In this document: positions 36,038 through 44,622 of the stretch, one piece after another
Layout: the number at the start of each line of letters is the position of its first letter
How positions within the stretch are numbered: position 1 is the stretch's first letter
From: Pseudomonas sp. PSB18
Lineage (GTDB): Bacteria; Pseudomonadota; Gammaproteobacteria; Pseudomonadales; Pseudomonadaceae
NCBI RefSeq assembly: GCF_014596565.1
Contig: NZ_NOIN01000002.1
Coordinates: 62,001-126,000, forward strand
Direction of reading: 5' to 3'
Length of the DNA: 64,000 nucleotides
Program-made: the position numbers and the translations under genes
The notes under the pieces: model-generated
Told to the model about the DNA's origin: nothing
What the model saw: the letters and a program-made list of their open reading frames with translations, nothing else
Database searches by the model: none

Positions 36038-37978
36038 ATGGTTATGAAAAAAGCGGACGCCTTCATCCAGGCAGGGAAGACCGCGGTGTTGCAGAACATC
36101 CAGGGCACGTTGCAGTTCCTCCAGCGTTTCCCCCCGTTCAACCAGATGGAAAATGCTCACCTGGCGTACCTGGTGGAACAATGTCTGCTGCGCTTCTACG
36201 CGCCGGGAGAAACCATCATCAAGCCGGCCGACGGCCCGGTGGAGCACTTCTACATCGTCAAGCAGGGCCGGGTGGTGGGGGAACGTCCGCATTCGGCCCA
36301 GGGTGGCACCGAGACCACTTTCGAAATCACCACCGGCGAATGCTTCCCCCTTGCCGCCCTGCTGGGGGAGCGGGCCACGCGCACCGAGCACCGGGCCGGC
36401 GAAGACACGTTCTGTCTGCAGTTGAACAAGCAGGCATTCATCAAGCTGTTCGCCTTGTCTGGCCCGTTTCGCGACTTCGCCCTGCGCGGGGTCAGCAGCC
36501 TGCTCGACCAGGTCAACCAGCAGGTCCAGCAAAAATCCGCGCAGACCCTGGGCACCCAATACTCCCTGAATACCCGGCTGGGTGAGCTGGCGATGCGGCA
36601 CCCGGTGAGTTGCAGCCCCGACATGCCATTGCGTGAAGCCGTGAAGTTGATGCACGAGCAGCAGGTCGGCAGCATCGTGGTGGTGGACGAATACAAGGCG
36701 CCGGTGGGGATTTTTACCCTGCGCGACCTGCGACAGGTGGTGGCCGACGGCTCCGGGGATTTTTCTCAGGCCATCGCGGCACACATGACCCAGGCACCGT
36801 TTTTTCTCTCGCCGGATCACAGCGCCTTCGACGCGGCCATCGCCATGACCGAACGCCACATTGCCCATGTCTGCCTGGTCAAGGAACAGCGCCTGTGTGG
36901 CGTGGTATCGGAACGGGATCTGTTTTCCCTGCAGCGAGTCGACCTGGTGCACCTGGCCCGGACCATTCGCAGCGCCCCCCGGGTGGAAAACCTGGTGGCC
37001 CTGCGGGGCGAAATCGGCCAACTGGTGGAGCGCATGCTGGCCCACGGCGCGTCGTCGACCCAGATCACTCACATCATCACTTTGCTCAACGACCACACCG
37101 TGAGCCGGGTCATCGAATTGACCCTGGCGGAGAAAGGCGACCCGGGGGTGCCGTTCAGTTGGTTGTGCTTTGGCAGTGAAGGCCGGCGCGAGCAAACCCT
37201 GCACACCGATCAGGACAACGGCATCCTGTTCGAAGCCCGGGACGCGGCCCACGCGGCGCAGATCCGCGGCCTGCTGCTGCCCATCGCCCAACAGATCAAC
37301 CAGAGCCTGGCGCTGTGCGGCTTCACGCTGTGCAAAGGCAACATCATGGCCGGCAACCCCGAGCTGTGCCTGTCTCGCGCCGAATGGTCCCGACGCTTTG
37401 CCGCCTTCATTCGCGAAGCGACGCCGGAAAACCTGCTGGGCTCCAGCATCTATTTCGACCTGCGGGTGGTCTGGGGCGACGAGCAAGGCTGCGCGCAATT
37501 GCGCCGGCAGATCCTCGATCAGGTGGGCGATAACCGTCTGTTCCAGCGCATGATGGCCGAGAATGCCTTGCGCCATCGCCCACCGGTCGGGCGTTTCAGG
37601 GATTTCGTGCTGAGCCGCAAAAACGGTGAGAAGGCCACCCTGGATCTGAAAGTTCAGGGCCTGACGCCCTTCGTCGATGGCGCCCGCCTGCTGGCGCTGG
37701 CCAACGGCATCGAGGCCAACAATACCCTGGAACGCTTGCGGCAACTGGTCGCCCGGGAGGTGATCGATCCCCTGGACGGCGCGGCCTATGAAGAGGCCTA
37801 CCACTTCATCCAGCAGACCCGCATGCAGCAACACCAATTGCAGACCCGCGAGAACCTGCCCTACTCCAACCGCGTCGACCCCGACAGCCTCAATCATCTG
37901 GATCGGCGGATCCTGCGTGAATCCCTGCGCCAGGCCCAACGCCTGCAAAGCAGCCTGACGCTGAGGTATCAACTGTGA
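36038..37978 (+). CDS. cNMP-binding, CBS and DUF294 nucleotidyltransferase-like protein
   Basis: About 646 residues. Domain order: cyclic-nucleotide-binding fold (about 20-150), two CBS motifs (about 190-310, with R-H-P-V-S-C-S-P-D-M-P-L and V-V-S-E-R-D-L-F), a DUF294 nucleotidyltransferase-like domain with F-G-S-E-G-R-R-E-Q and D-Q-D-N-G, and a DUF294 C-terminal domain. Such proteins are regarded as nucleotide-sensing regulators; the reaction, if any, is unknown. ATGs at 36038 and 36044 are both possible and neither has a good ribosome-binding site. The frame is open further upstream. The 3' end overlaps the exonuclease gene by four bases. Confidence 0.87.
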   Translation: MVMKKADAFIQAGKTAVLQNIQGTLQFLQRFPPFNQMENAHLAYLVEQCLLRFYAPGETIIKPADGPVEHFYIVKQGRVVGERPHSAQGGTETTFEITTGECFPLAALLGERATRTEHRAGEDTFCLQLNKQAFIKLFALSGPFRDFALRGVSSLLDQVNQQVQQKSAQTLGTQYSLNTRLGELAMRHPVSCSPDMPLREAVKLMHEQQVGSIVVVDEYKAPVGIFTLRDLRQVVADGSGDFSQAIAAHMTQAPFFLSPDHSAFDAAIAMTERHIAHVCLVKEQRLCGVVSERDLFSLQRVDLVHLARTIRSAPRVENLVALRGEIGQLVERMLAHGASSTQITHIITLLNDHTVSRVIELTLAEKGDPGVPFSWLCFGSEGRREQTLHTDQDNGILFEARDAAHAAQIRGLLLPIAQQINQSLALCGFTLCKGNIMAGNPELCLSRAEWSRRFAAFIREATPENLLGSSIYFDLRVVWGDEQGCAQLRRQILDQVGDNRLFQRMMAENALRHRPPVGRFRDFVLSRKNGEKATLDLKVQGLTPFVDGARLLALANGIEANNTLERLRQLVAREVIDPLDGAAYEEAYHFIQQTRMQQHQLQTRENLPYSNRVDPDSLNHLDRRILRESLRQAQRLQSSLTLRYQL

Positions 37979-38682
37979 ACCTGTTTTCCTGGTTGCGCCC
38001 GGCCCCGCCGATGTTGCCGGACGCGTTGCAGCGACGCCTGGAAAACCTCTCGCCAGCGTCGCCCCTGGATGAGCGCAGCCTGCGGGAGCAGCGCTGGGTG
38101 GTGGTGGACCTGGAAACCACCGGCCTGAACCTGAACAAGGATCAGGTGCTGTCCATCGGCGCGGTGGTGATCGAAGACGGCGCCATCGATTTCAGCCAAC
38201 AGTTCGAGCGCACCCTGCAATGCGAGAAGCAGAAGCTCGGGCCGAGCGTGTTGATCCATGGCCTGGCACCCAGCACTATCGCCGCCGGCAGCGAGCCGGC
38301 CGAAGCACTGCTGGCGTTCATGGAGTTCGTTGGTGAAAGCCCGTTGCTGGCCTTCCACGCGCCCTTCGATGCCCACATGCTCGGCCGCGCACTGAAAGAC
38401 CACCTGGGCTATCGCCTGCAGCACACGTTCCTCGATGTAGCCGACCTGGCGCCGATGCTCTGCCCCCAGGCAGCGCAGCGCAAGGCGGGCCTGGATGAGT
38501 GGATCGAGGCTTTCAAGCTGCAAGTGGCCGATCGTCACAACGCCAGCGCCGACGCCCTGGCCACGGCCGAACTGGCGCTGATCCTGTTCAGTCGCGCCCG
38601 CCAGCAACAGATCCACAGCCCGCTCAACCTGCAACAGTGCCTGGGCCAGTGGAAGCGCCGACAGCAGGCGCCTTCTATCTAA
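37975..38682 (+). CDS. DEDDh 3'-5' exonuclease (DNA polymerase III epsilon-like)
   Basis: 235 residues from a GTG start at 37975 that overlaps the upstream TGA (GTGA). The DEDDh motifs are complete: Asp45 and Glu47 in V-V-D-L-E-T-T-G, Asp132 in A-P-F-D-A-H, and His188/Asp193 in R-H-N-A-S-A-D-A. The 38-residue N-terminal extension before the exonuclease domain is common to this Pseudomonas family. Pairing with the cNMP/CBS/DUF294 gene is a recurrent arrangement in pseudomonads as I recall it, but the shared role is not known. Confidence 0.9.
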   Translation: MNLFSWLRPAPPMLPDALQRRLENLSPASPLDERSLREQRWVVVDLETTGLNLNKDQVLSIGAVVIEDGAIDFSQQFERTLQCEKQKLGPSVLIHGLAPSTIAAGSEPAEALLAFMEFVGESPLLAFHAPFDAHMLGRALKDHLGYRLQHTFLDVADLAPMLCPQAAQRKAGLDEWIEAFKLQVADRHNASADALATAELALILFSRARQQQIHSPLNLQQCLGQWKRRQQAPSI

Positions 38683-38704
38683 CTCTGCCCCAGCAGGGCT
38701 GACC

Positions 38705-38792
38705 TGTGGGAGCAAGGCTTGCCCGCGATAGCATCACCCGGGATTGACAGCCGACCGAGTCGTCGGCATCGCGGGCAAGCCTTGCTCCCACA
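38705..38792. repeat. REP doublet, GCAAGGCTTGCCCGCG variant
   Basis: Inverted pair of a distinct REP subtype (TGTGGGAGCAAGGCTTGCCC), differing from the majority core, between the exonuclease gene and the ECF sigma gene. Confidence 0.88.
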
Positions 38793-38862
38793 GAGTCACC
38801 TAAATCCACAGACAGTATCCCGACCAGCGCCAATTGCATTCCCGCCCCCGCCTCTGCCACAA

Positions 38863-38881
38863 TCGCGAACAATTCTCGTTA
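38863..38881 (+). promoter_or_regulatory. Possible Fur box before the ECF sigma gene
   Basis: A 19-base stretch (GCGAACAATTCTCGTT core) resembling the GATAATNATTCTCATT form of Fur sites, about 25 bases ahead of the sigma factor start. Iron repression of FecI-type sigma genes is usual; the match here is partial. Confidence 0.42.
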
Positions 38882-38903
38882 CTTAAAACATCGGTGATGC
38901 TCC

Positions 38904-39422
38904 GTGTCGTCAGTCCCTAGCCCCCACAACGATCTGGTTGGTGCGTTGTACCGTGATCATCGCGGTTGGCTACTGGCATGGTTGCGGCGCAACGTGGCCT
39001 GTCCGCAACGGGCCGAGGACCTGAGCCAGGACACCTTCGTGCGCCTGCTCGGCCGTGATGAACTGACGGCACCCCGCGAGCCCCGGGCATTTCTGGTGGC
39101 AATCGCCAAAGGCCTGCTGTTCGATCATTTCCGCCGGGCCGCCCTGGAACAGGCTTACCTCACCGAGCTGATGCTGATCCCCGAAGGCGAACAGCCATCG
39201 CTGGAAGAACAGCAGTTGATCCTCGAAGACCTCAGGCAGATCGATCGCCTGCTTGGTAAGTTGTCGAGCAAGGCTCGCGCCGCGTTCCTGTATAACCGGC
39301 TCGACGGCCTCGGCCACGCCGAAATCGCCAAGCGCCTGGGGGTTTCGGTGCCGCGGGTACGCCAGTATCTGGCCCAGGGCATTCGACAGTGCTACATCGC
39401 ACTCTACGGGGAGCCGACATGA
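38904..39422 (+). CDS. FecI-type ECF RNA polymerase sigma factor
   Basis: 172 residues from a GTG at 38904. Sigma region 2 (L-Y-R-D-H-R-G-W-L, then A-E-D-L-S-Q-D-T-F-V-R-L-L) and region 4 (L-S-S-K-A-R-A-A-F-L-Y-N, then H-A-E-I-A-K-R-L-G-V-S-V) are clear, with no region 1 or 3. It overlaps the FecR-type gene by four bases (ATGA). The set sigma, anti-sigma and TonB receptor with an N-terminal signalling domain is the cell-surface signalling arrangement that induces iron uptake when the ferric ligand is bound. The start is not supported by a strong ribosome-binding site. Confidence 0.9.
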   Translation: MSSVPSPHNDLVGALYRDHRGWLLAWLRRNVACPQRAEDLSQDTFVRLLGRDELTAPREPRAFLVAIAKGLLFDHFRRAALEQAYLTELMLIPEGEQPSLEEQQLILEDLRQIDRLLGKLSSKARAAFLYNRLDGLGHAEIAKRLGVSVPRVRQYLAQGIRQCYIALYGEPT

Positions 39423-40402
39423 GCCCGGCCCATTCCAAACCGGTCTCGGCCAACGTATTGGATGCCGCCATTGCCTGGCAGTTGTCGCTGGATTCAGGCA
39501 GCGGTAGCGCCCAGGAGCGCGAAGCATTCGTCCGTTGGCATGCCGCCGATGAAGAACATGCCCGGGCCTGGCGGCAGTTGGGCATGCTCGACCAACGCTT
39601 CAGCGTTGCCAACGGACCGGCGCGGGCTGCGCTGCTGCAATCGCGGGTCAGTATCCGTCGCCGGATACGCAAGGTGGGCAGTGGCCTGGCCAGCATTGTC
39701 GCGGTCATCGGCCTGGCCTTGTTTGCCGGTGAACGTTACCTGCCGTTGGACTATTGGCTGGCCGACCAGCGCACCGCGACCGGCGAGCAGCGCACCCTGC
39801 GCCTGGCCGACGGCACGCTGATCAATCTCAACACCCACAGCGCCCTCGATGTGCGTTTCGACGATAGACAACGACGCATTGTTCTCCAGGAAGGCGAGAT
39901 CCTGGTGGAGACCGGCCATAACGACCCACGTCCGTTTATCGTCGAAACCCGCGAAGGTAGCCTGCGCGCCTTGGGCACGCGGTTCCTGGTCAGGCGCGAG
40001 GACGACGGCACTCGCCTGAGCGTGTTGAAATCCGCCGTGGCTGCCCGCCCACAGGTCACGGAGCAAGAACAGATCCTGCGCGAAGGCCAGCAGGTGCTGA
40101 TGCGCCGTGACGGCCTTGGCCCTACCCTGGCCTTGAGCCCCGGCACCGATGCCTGGACTCGGGGCATGCTGGTAGTAGAGAACGCCCGCCTTGAAGATCT
40201 GGTGCATGAGCTGGGACGCTATCGACGCGGCTATCTGGGCGTCGAGCCAAAAGTGGCGGATTTGCGCATCACCGGCAGCTTCCCGCAGCATGACACCGAG
40301 CTGGCCCTGAGCGCACTGCTGCCGACCTTGCCGGTGCAGGTCGAGCATCACACGCGGTGGTGGGTGATGGTGCAACCCAGGACCGAGACCAAGGCCCGAT
40401 AG
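39419..40402 (+). CDS. FecR-type anti-sigma regulator
   Basis: 327 residues from ATG 39419, translationally coupled to the sigma gene. The N-terminal cytoplasmic part has the DUF4880 pattern (A-A-I-A-W-Q-L, then F-V-R-W-H-A-A-D-E-E-H-A-R-A-W) that binds the sigma factor. One membrane span lies at about residues 82-105. The periplasmic FecR domain follows (T-G-E-Q-R-T-L-R-L-A-D-G-T, then N-T-H-S-A-L-D-V) and should contact the receptor's signalling domain. Confidence 0.92.
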   Translation: MSPAHSKPVSANVLDAAIAWQLSLDSGSGSAQEREAFVRWHAADEEHARAWRQLGMLDQRFSVANGPARAALLQSRVSIRRRIRKVGSGLASIVAVIGLALFAGERYLPLDYWLADQRTATGEQRTLRLADGTLINLNTHSALDVRFDDRQRRIVLQEGEILVETGHNDPRPFIVETREGSLRALGTRFLVRREDDGTRLSVLKSAVAARPQVTEQEQILREGQQVLMRRDGLGPTLALSPGTDAWTRGMLVVENARLEDLVHELGRYRRGYLGVEPKVADLRITGSFPQHDTELALSALLPTLPVQVEHHTRWWVMVQPRTETKAR

Positions 40403-40575
40403 GGGGTTATCCGTGAGATCGCCTGCTCGCGAAGGGGCCGTCAGCCCTGCACAAAACAGGTCTGGTCCTCCCATTCAAATCCTGAATCTAAATTATTTTC
40501 ATCTACCCCCTATCACTTTTCGATTTTCATCCGGCATCCAGGCAATTGAGAAATATTTCCATTCAGGAGCCGCGT

Positions 40576-43014
40576 ATGCCCCGTCCGTTAGACACTCTGT
40601 TGCGCCCCAGCCTGTTGGCCGTTGCCATCGTCCTTGCCGCTCCGTTGACCAGCGGCCCACTCCTGGCGGCCGAGCAGGCGTCCGGCGTGCGCGCCTACAA
40701 CCTGCCCGCTGCGCCACTGGCCAGCACCCTGAACCAGATCGCCAGCCAGGCCGGTCTCGCCCTGAGCCTGAACCCGACATTGGCCGCAGGTAAAACCTCG
40801 GCCCCGGTCCAGGGGCAGTTCGATGCCTCGGGCGCATTACGCGAAGCCTTGCGCGGCACCGGTCTGCAATTGCTACAGAGCAGCACCGGCACCTACAGCC
40901 TGGTGGCTGTGCCCGAAGGTGTCATGGCCCTGCCGGAAACCAGCGTAATCGGCGCCGGTCTGAGCGAAAGTGCCTGGGGCCCGAGCGAGAGTTACGCAGC
41001 CACTCGCACCGCCGCCGGCACCAAGACCGATACGCCAATCGTCGAGCTGCCGCGCTCGGTCTCGGTGGTGACGCGCCAACAGATGGAGGATCGCTCGGTC
41101 CTCAACCTCAATGACGCCCTGCGCTACACCGCCGGCGTGCAGAGCAGCGGCTACGGCTCGGATTCGCGCAACGACTGGCTGTTGGTACGCGGTTTCGTAC
41201 CGACCCAGTTCCTCGACGGCCTGCCATTGCCCAAGGGCAACTACATCACGCCGAAAATCGAGCCCTGGAACCTGGAGCGCATCGCCGTGCTGCGTGGCCC
41301 GGCGTCGTCGGTCTACGGCCAGACGCCACCCGGCGGCATGCTCGACATGGTCAGCCGTCGCCCACAAGCCGAGAGCAGCCACGAAGTCGAGTTGCAGGCC
41401 GGCAGCTATGAACACAAGCAGATCAACTTCGACAGCACCGGCAAGATCGATGACGAAGGCCAGTTCCTCTATCGGCTCAGCGGCACCGTGCGCGACAGCA
41501 ACGCCCAGGTCGATCACATCCCGGACAAGCGCTACAACATCGCGCCGAGCCTGACCTGGAACATCGACGACGACACCCGCCTGACCTTCCTGTCCCAGTA
41601 CACCCGCGACGACACCGGGATCACCGGGCAATTCCTGCCGCTGCAAGGCACCAAGCTGGCCTCCCCGGCCGGCAGGATCTCCCATCACAAGAACCTGGGC
41701 GACCCGGACTGGGAGTTCTACGACCGCACCTATTACGCCCTCGGTTATGCCTTCGAACATCGCTTCAACGACACCTGGCAGTTCCGTCAGAACCTGCGCT
41801 ACACCAAGAGCGACTTGGAATTCCAGGGCCTCACCGCCGGCGGGTCGTTCTTCCCGGCGGGCCCCGACCAAGCCGTGAGCGCCGACGGCACCGTCAAGCG
41901 CAGTGCCGGTATCGTTGACGAAGACATCAGCCAGTTCGCCGTCGATAACAATTTCCAGGCGGACTTCCAGACCGGTGCCTTGAGCCACACCGTGCTGCTG
42001 GGTCTGGACCACCAGCGCTCCAATGCAAATTCGAAATGGCTCTGGGGTTCCAATGGCGTGCCCGACAGCAACATCCACAACCCGATCTATGGACAGGATT
42101 TTTCCAACGTCCAGTACTTCACCATGTACGACTACAACCAGAAAACCCAGCAGACCGGTCTCTACATCCAGGACCAGATGGCTCTGGACAACTGGCGCCT
42201 GACCCTCGGTGGTCGTGAAGACTGGATCCACACCGGCACCGTCTTCCACAACCAGAACGATGCCACCAATACTCAGCGTGACAAGAAGTTCAGCGGCAAC
42301 GCAGCATTGAGCTATGTCTTCGACAACGGCGTGACACCGTACATTTCCTTTGCCCAATCCTTCCAGGCGGCGGCCGGCACCAACGTCAACAGCACCGATG
42401 CGTTCAAGCCGACCGAAGGCGAACAATACGAAGCCGGCATCAAGTACCAGCCACCCGGCACAAAAACCTTGCTGACGGCGGCAGTGTTCGACCTGACCCA
42501 GAAAAACAACGCCGTCACTGAAAACAGCATCACCCGCCAGGTCGGCGAGGTGCGGGTACGCGGCCTGGAACTGGAAGCCTCCGGTGACGTCACCGACAAT
42601 CTGAAACTGATCGGTTCCTACACCTACAACGACAGTGAAATCACCAAGGGCACCGCGGCCGAAAAAGGCCAGCGCATGGCCCAGGTGCCGCGTAACCAGG
42701 CCACCGCCTGGGCCGACTACACCTGGCACAACGGCCTGCTCGATGGCTTCGGTGTCGGCGCCGGTGTGCGTTACGTCGGCGACACCTACGGCAACACCAC
42801 CAACACCGATTGGGGCCATGTCGGCTCCTACACCGTCTACGATGCATCGGCCCATTACGATCTGGGGCGCGTGAGCAGTTCCCTCAAAGGCGTATCGGTG
42901 GCGGTGGACGCGAAGAACATCTTCAACAAGGACTACCTCTCCACCTGCGACGGCTTCTATTGCTACTACGGCGATCAACGCAACGTCGTCGCCAGTGTGA
43001 ATTACAAGTGGTAG
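40576..43014 (+). CDS. TonB-dependent siderophore receptor with N-terminal signalling domain
   Basis: 812 residues from ATG 40576 behind CAGGAG. Signal peptide about 1-32 (ending L-L-A-A-E), then the secretin/TonB N-terminal (STN) signalling domain about 38-110, TonB box region P-E-T-S-V-I-G near 122, plug domain (V-L-R-G-P-A-S-S-V-Y-G-Q-T-P-P-G-G) and a beta-barrel ending in aromatic Trp (V-N-Y-K-W). It resembles ferrichrome/ferrioxamine-type receptors; the ligand cannot be fixed from sequence. Its signalling domain pairs with the FecR-type protein just upstream. A longer frame starting at 40546 would precede the ribosome-binding site and is rejected. Confidence 0.93.
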   Translation: MPRPLDTLLRPSLLAVAIVLAAPLTSGPLLAAEQASGVRAYNLPAAPLASTLNQIASQAGLALSLNPTLAAGKTSAPVQGQFDASGALREALRGTGLQLLQSSTGTYSLVAVPEGVMALPETSVIGAGLSESAWGPSESYAATRTAAGTKTDTPIVELPRSVSVVTRQQMEDRSVLNLNDALRYTAGVQSSGYGSDSRNDWLLVRGFVPTQFLDGLPLPKGNYITPKIEPWNLERIAVLRGPASSVYGQTPPGGMLDMVSRRPQAESSHEVELQAGSYEHKQINFDSTGKIDDEGQFLYRLSGTVRDSNAQVDHIPDKRYNIAPSLTWNIDDDTRLTFLSQYTRDDTGITGQFLPLQGTKLASPAGRISHHKNLGDPDWEFYDRTYYALGYAFEHRFNDTWQFRQNLRYTKSDLEFQGLTAGGSFFPAGPDQAVSADGTVKRSAGIVDEDISQFAVDNNFQADFQTGALSHTVLLGLDHQRSNANSKWLWGSNGVPDSNIHNPIYGQDFSNVQYFTMYDYNQKTQQTGLYIQDQMALDNWRLTLGGREDWIHTGTVFHNQNDATNTQRDKKFSGNAALSYVFDNGVTPYISFAQSFQAAAGTNVNSTDAFKPTEGEQYEAGIKYQPPGTKTLLTAAVFDLTQKNNAVTENSITRQVGEVRVRGLELEASGDVTDNLKLIGSYTYNDSEITKGTAAEKGQRMAQVPRNQATAWADYTWHNGLLDGFGVGAGVRYVGDTYGNTTNTDWGHVGSYTVYDASAHYDLGRVSSSLKGVSVAVDAKNIFNKDYLSTCDGFYCYYGDQRNVVASVNYKW

Positions 43015-43039
43015 TTGGCCGCCTTCACGTGAAGAGTCC

Positions 43040-43069
43040 GTGGCGAGAGGGAGCTTGCTCCCTCGCCAC
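43040..43069. repeat. Short palindromic repeat after the receptor gene
   Basis: GTGGCGA/TCGCCAC outer arms and GGGA/TCCC inner arms around GCTTGC, a single hairpin of another dispersed palindrome type common in fluorescent pseudomonads. It could protect the 3' end of the receptor message. Confidence 0.6.
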
Positions 43070-43118
43070 AATGAATCACACCGCTCTTGAGTGAAGCGCT
43101 TTCGCAAACGGACCCCTC

Positions 43119-44249
43119 ATGAAAAGCAAAACCATCCGCCGCTGGTCCTTTGTCCACACGTGGTCCAGCCTGATCTGCACAGTGTTCCTGCTGATGCTGG
43201 CAGTCACCGGATTGCCGTTGATTTTCCATCACGAGATCGAGCACCTGTTGGGCGACGCTGCGGAGTTTCGGAACATGCCCGCCGATACGCCGCAGCTTGA
43301 CCTTCAGCAACTGGTGGAAAAGGCCCAGGCTCATCGCCCGGGTGAAGTGGTGCAGTATTTTGCCTGGGACGAGGATGAGCCCAATGGTGTCGTCACCATC
43401 ATGGCCCCGACACCGGGCACCGAACCCAATGCCTCTCACACCTTCATGCTCGACGCCCGTACCGGCGAAGCCCTGGAGACACCCGCGGCCAATGGCGGCT
43501 TCATGATGGTCATGCGGCGCCTGCACGTGGACATGTACGCCGGACTACCAGGCAAATTATTGCTGGCATCGATGGGGCTGCTGTTCGTGGTCGCCATCAT
43601 CTCCGGGGTGGTTCTGTACCTGCCGTTCATGCGGCGCCTGAAGTTCGCCACGGTGCGCCAGGACAAATCCCCACGCCTGCGCTGGCTCGACCTGCATAAC
43701 CTGATCGGCGTGGTCACGCTGGTCTGGGCATTGACGGTTGGAGTCACCGGCGTGATTGCCGCCTGCGCCGACCTGATCATCGCGGCTTGGCGCAACGACA
43801 GCCTCAGTGCCATGGTCGAGCCCTACCGCAACGCGGCGCCACTGGCGCAACTGGCACCGGCCACCCGTCTGCTGGACATCGCCAGGGACGTCGCGCCCGA
43901 CATGGAGCCGAGCTTCATTGCCTTCCCCGGCACCTTGTTTTCCAGCGCACACCACTATGGCGTGTTCATGAAGGGCAGTACCCACCTGACCTCCCATCTG
44001 CTGACACCGGTGCTCATCGACGCCAGCACTCTGGAAGTCACCGCCGTGGCCGAACGGCCGTGGTACATGGACCTGATGAGCCTGTCCCTGCCGCTGCACT
44101 TCGGCGATTACGGCGGCAGGCCAATGCAGATCTTCTGGGCGACCCTGGACGTGCTGACGATCATCGTCCTCGGCAGTGGTGTTTACCTCTGGATCGTGCG
44201 GCGTAGAGCGACTCGGCGTTCGACTGTCGATATGGAAGCCGTCTCGTGA
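43119..44249 (+). CDS. PepSY-associated membrane protein, likely ferric-siderophore reductase
   Basis: 376 residues. Four membrane spans: about 14-36, 150-172, 195-222 and 335-360, with PepSY-like soluble segments between them. Histidines are placed near the membrane (F-V-H-T-W at the first helix, R-L-H-V-D-M-Y, D-L-H-N-L), as in PepSY_TM proteins such as FpvG and FsrB that reduce ferric siderophores in the inner membrane. It follows the receptor gene by 104 bases and is coupled to a small membrane peptide gene downstream. The substrate is inferred from context. Confidence 0.85.
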   Translation: MKSKTIRRWSFVHTWSSLICTVFLLMLAVTGLPLIFHHEIEHLLGDAAEFRNMPADTPQLDLQQLVEKAQAHRPGEVVQYFAWDEDEPNGVVTIMAPTPGTEPNASHTFMLDARTGEALETPAANGGFMMVMRRLHVDMYAGLPGKLLLASMGLLFVVAIISGVVLYLPFMRRLKFATVRQDKSPRLRWLDLHNLIGVVTLVWALTVGVTGVIAACADLIIAAWRNDSLSAMVEPYRNAAPLAQLAPATRLLDIARDVAPDMEPSFIAFPGTLFSSAHHYGVFMKGSTHLTSHLLTPVLIDASTLEVTAVAERPWYMDLMSLSLPLHFGDYGGRPMQIFWATLDVLTIIVLGSGVYLWIVRRRATRRSTVDMEAVS

Positions 44250-44425
44250 AGCCCCGACAGTCAAGTTTCTGGAAAGTGTTCGGCCTGCCCGCAGCCATCG
44301 GCGCGCTTTGCGCAGTTGGGCTGTTCAGCGCCTTGCTCGGCGACGGCCTGTGGGATGCCGTGAGCTGGCTGGGGCTGGGCACTCCTTCTGTCGTGGCGGT
44401 GCGGGGACTGGTCCCGCGCCGCTGA
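44246..44425 (+). CDS. 59-residue membrane peptide coupled to the PepSY gene
   Basis: Starts with GTG at 44246, overlapping the PepSY stop as GTGA. It reads V(M)-K-P-R-Q-S-S-F-W-K-V-F, then one long hydrophobic segment (about 13-35, L-P-A-A-I-G-A-L-C-A-V-G) and ends V-R-G-L-V-P-R-R. Positive ends on both sides of the hydrophobic region and the tight coupling argue for a real accessory subunit of the PepSY protein. No strong ribosome-binding site is needed if translation is coupled. The function is unknown. Confidence 0.7.
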   Translation: MKPRQSSFWKVFGLPAAIGALCAVGLFSALLGDGLWDAVSWLGLGTPSVVAVRGLVPRR

Positions 44426-44523
44426 GCCGCCAGGGTGCTCCAACCGATTGAGCACCCTCCACCAAGCCAGTCATACGATGACACCCTTCTCCGGCACCGT
44501 AAAACGCGGCCAATTCCTGACAT

Positions 44524-44578
44524 ATTTGTTGACAAATTATTCCTTGCGCTCCTATAAAGGCGAATGTTGTACGACAAC
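44524..44578 (+). promoter_or_regulatory. Strong sigma-70 promoter with two operator-like dyads before the MFS gene
   Basis: TTGACA (44529-44534), 18-base spacer, TATAAA (44553-44558). ATTTGT-TG-ACAAAT at 44524-44537 overlaps the -35. GTTGT-ACG-ACAAC at 44566-44578 lies at the expected transcription start and fits the FadR-subfamily GntR pattern T-N-GT-N3-AC-N-A. Together they suggest a tightly repressed, inducible transporter gene. Confidence 0.7.
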
Positions 44579-44622
44579 CTACAACAGCGACACCAACTCC
44601 AAAAATAATTGATGGTGAAGTG

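Noticed and set aside
40873..43107. 744-codon frame antisense to the TonB-dependent receptor, and 663 codons antisense to the DUF294 gene (35981-37972)
   Set aside because: Codon-bias shadows without start signals or homology.
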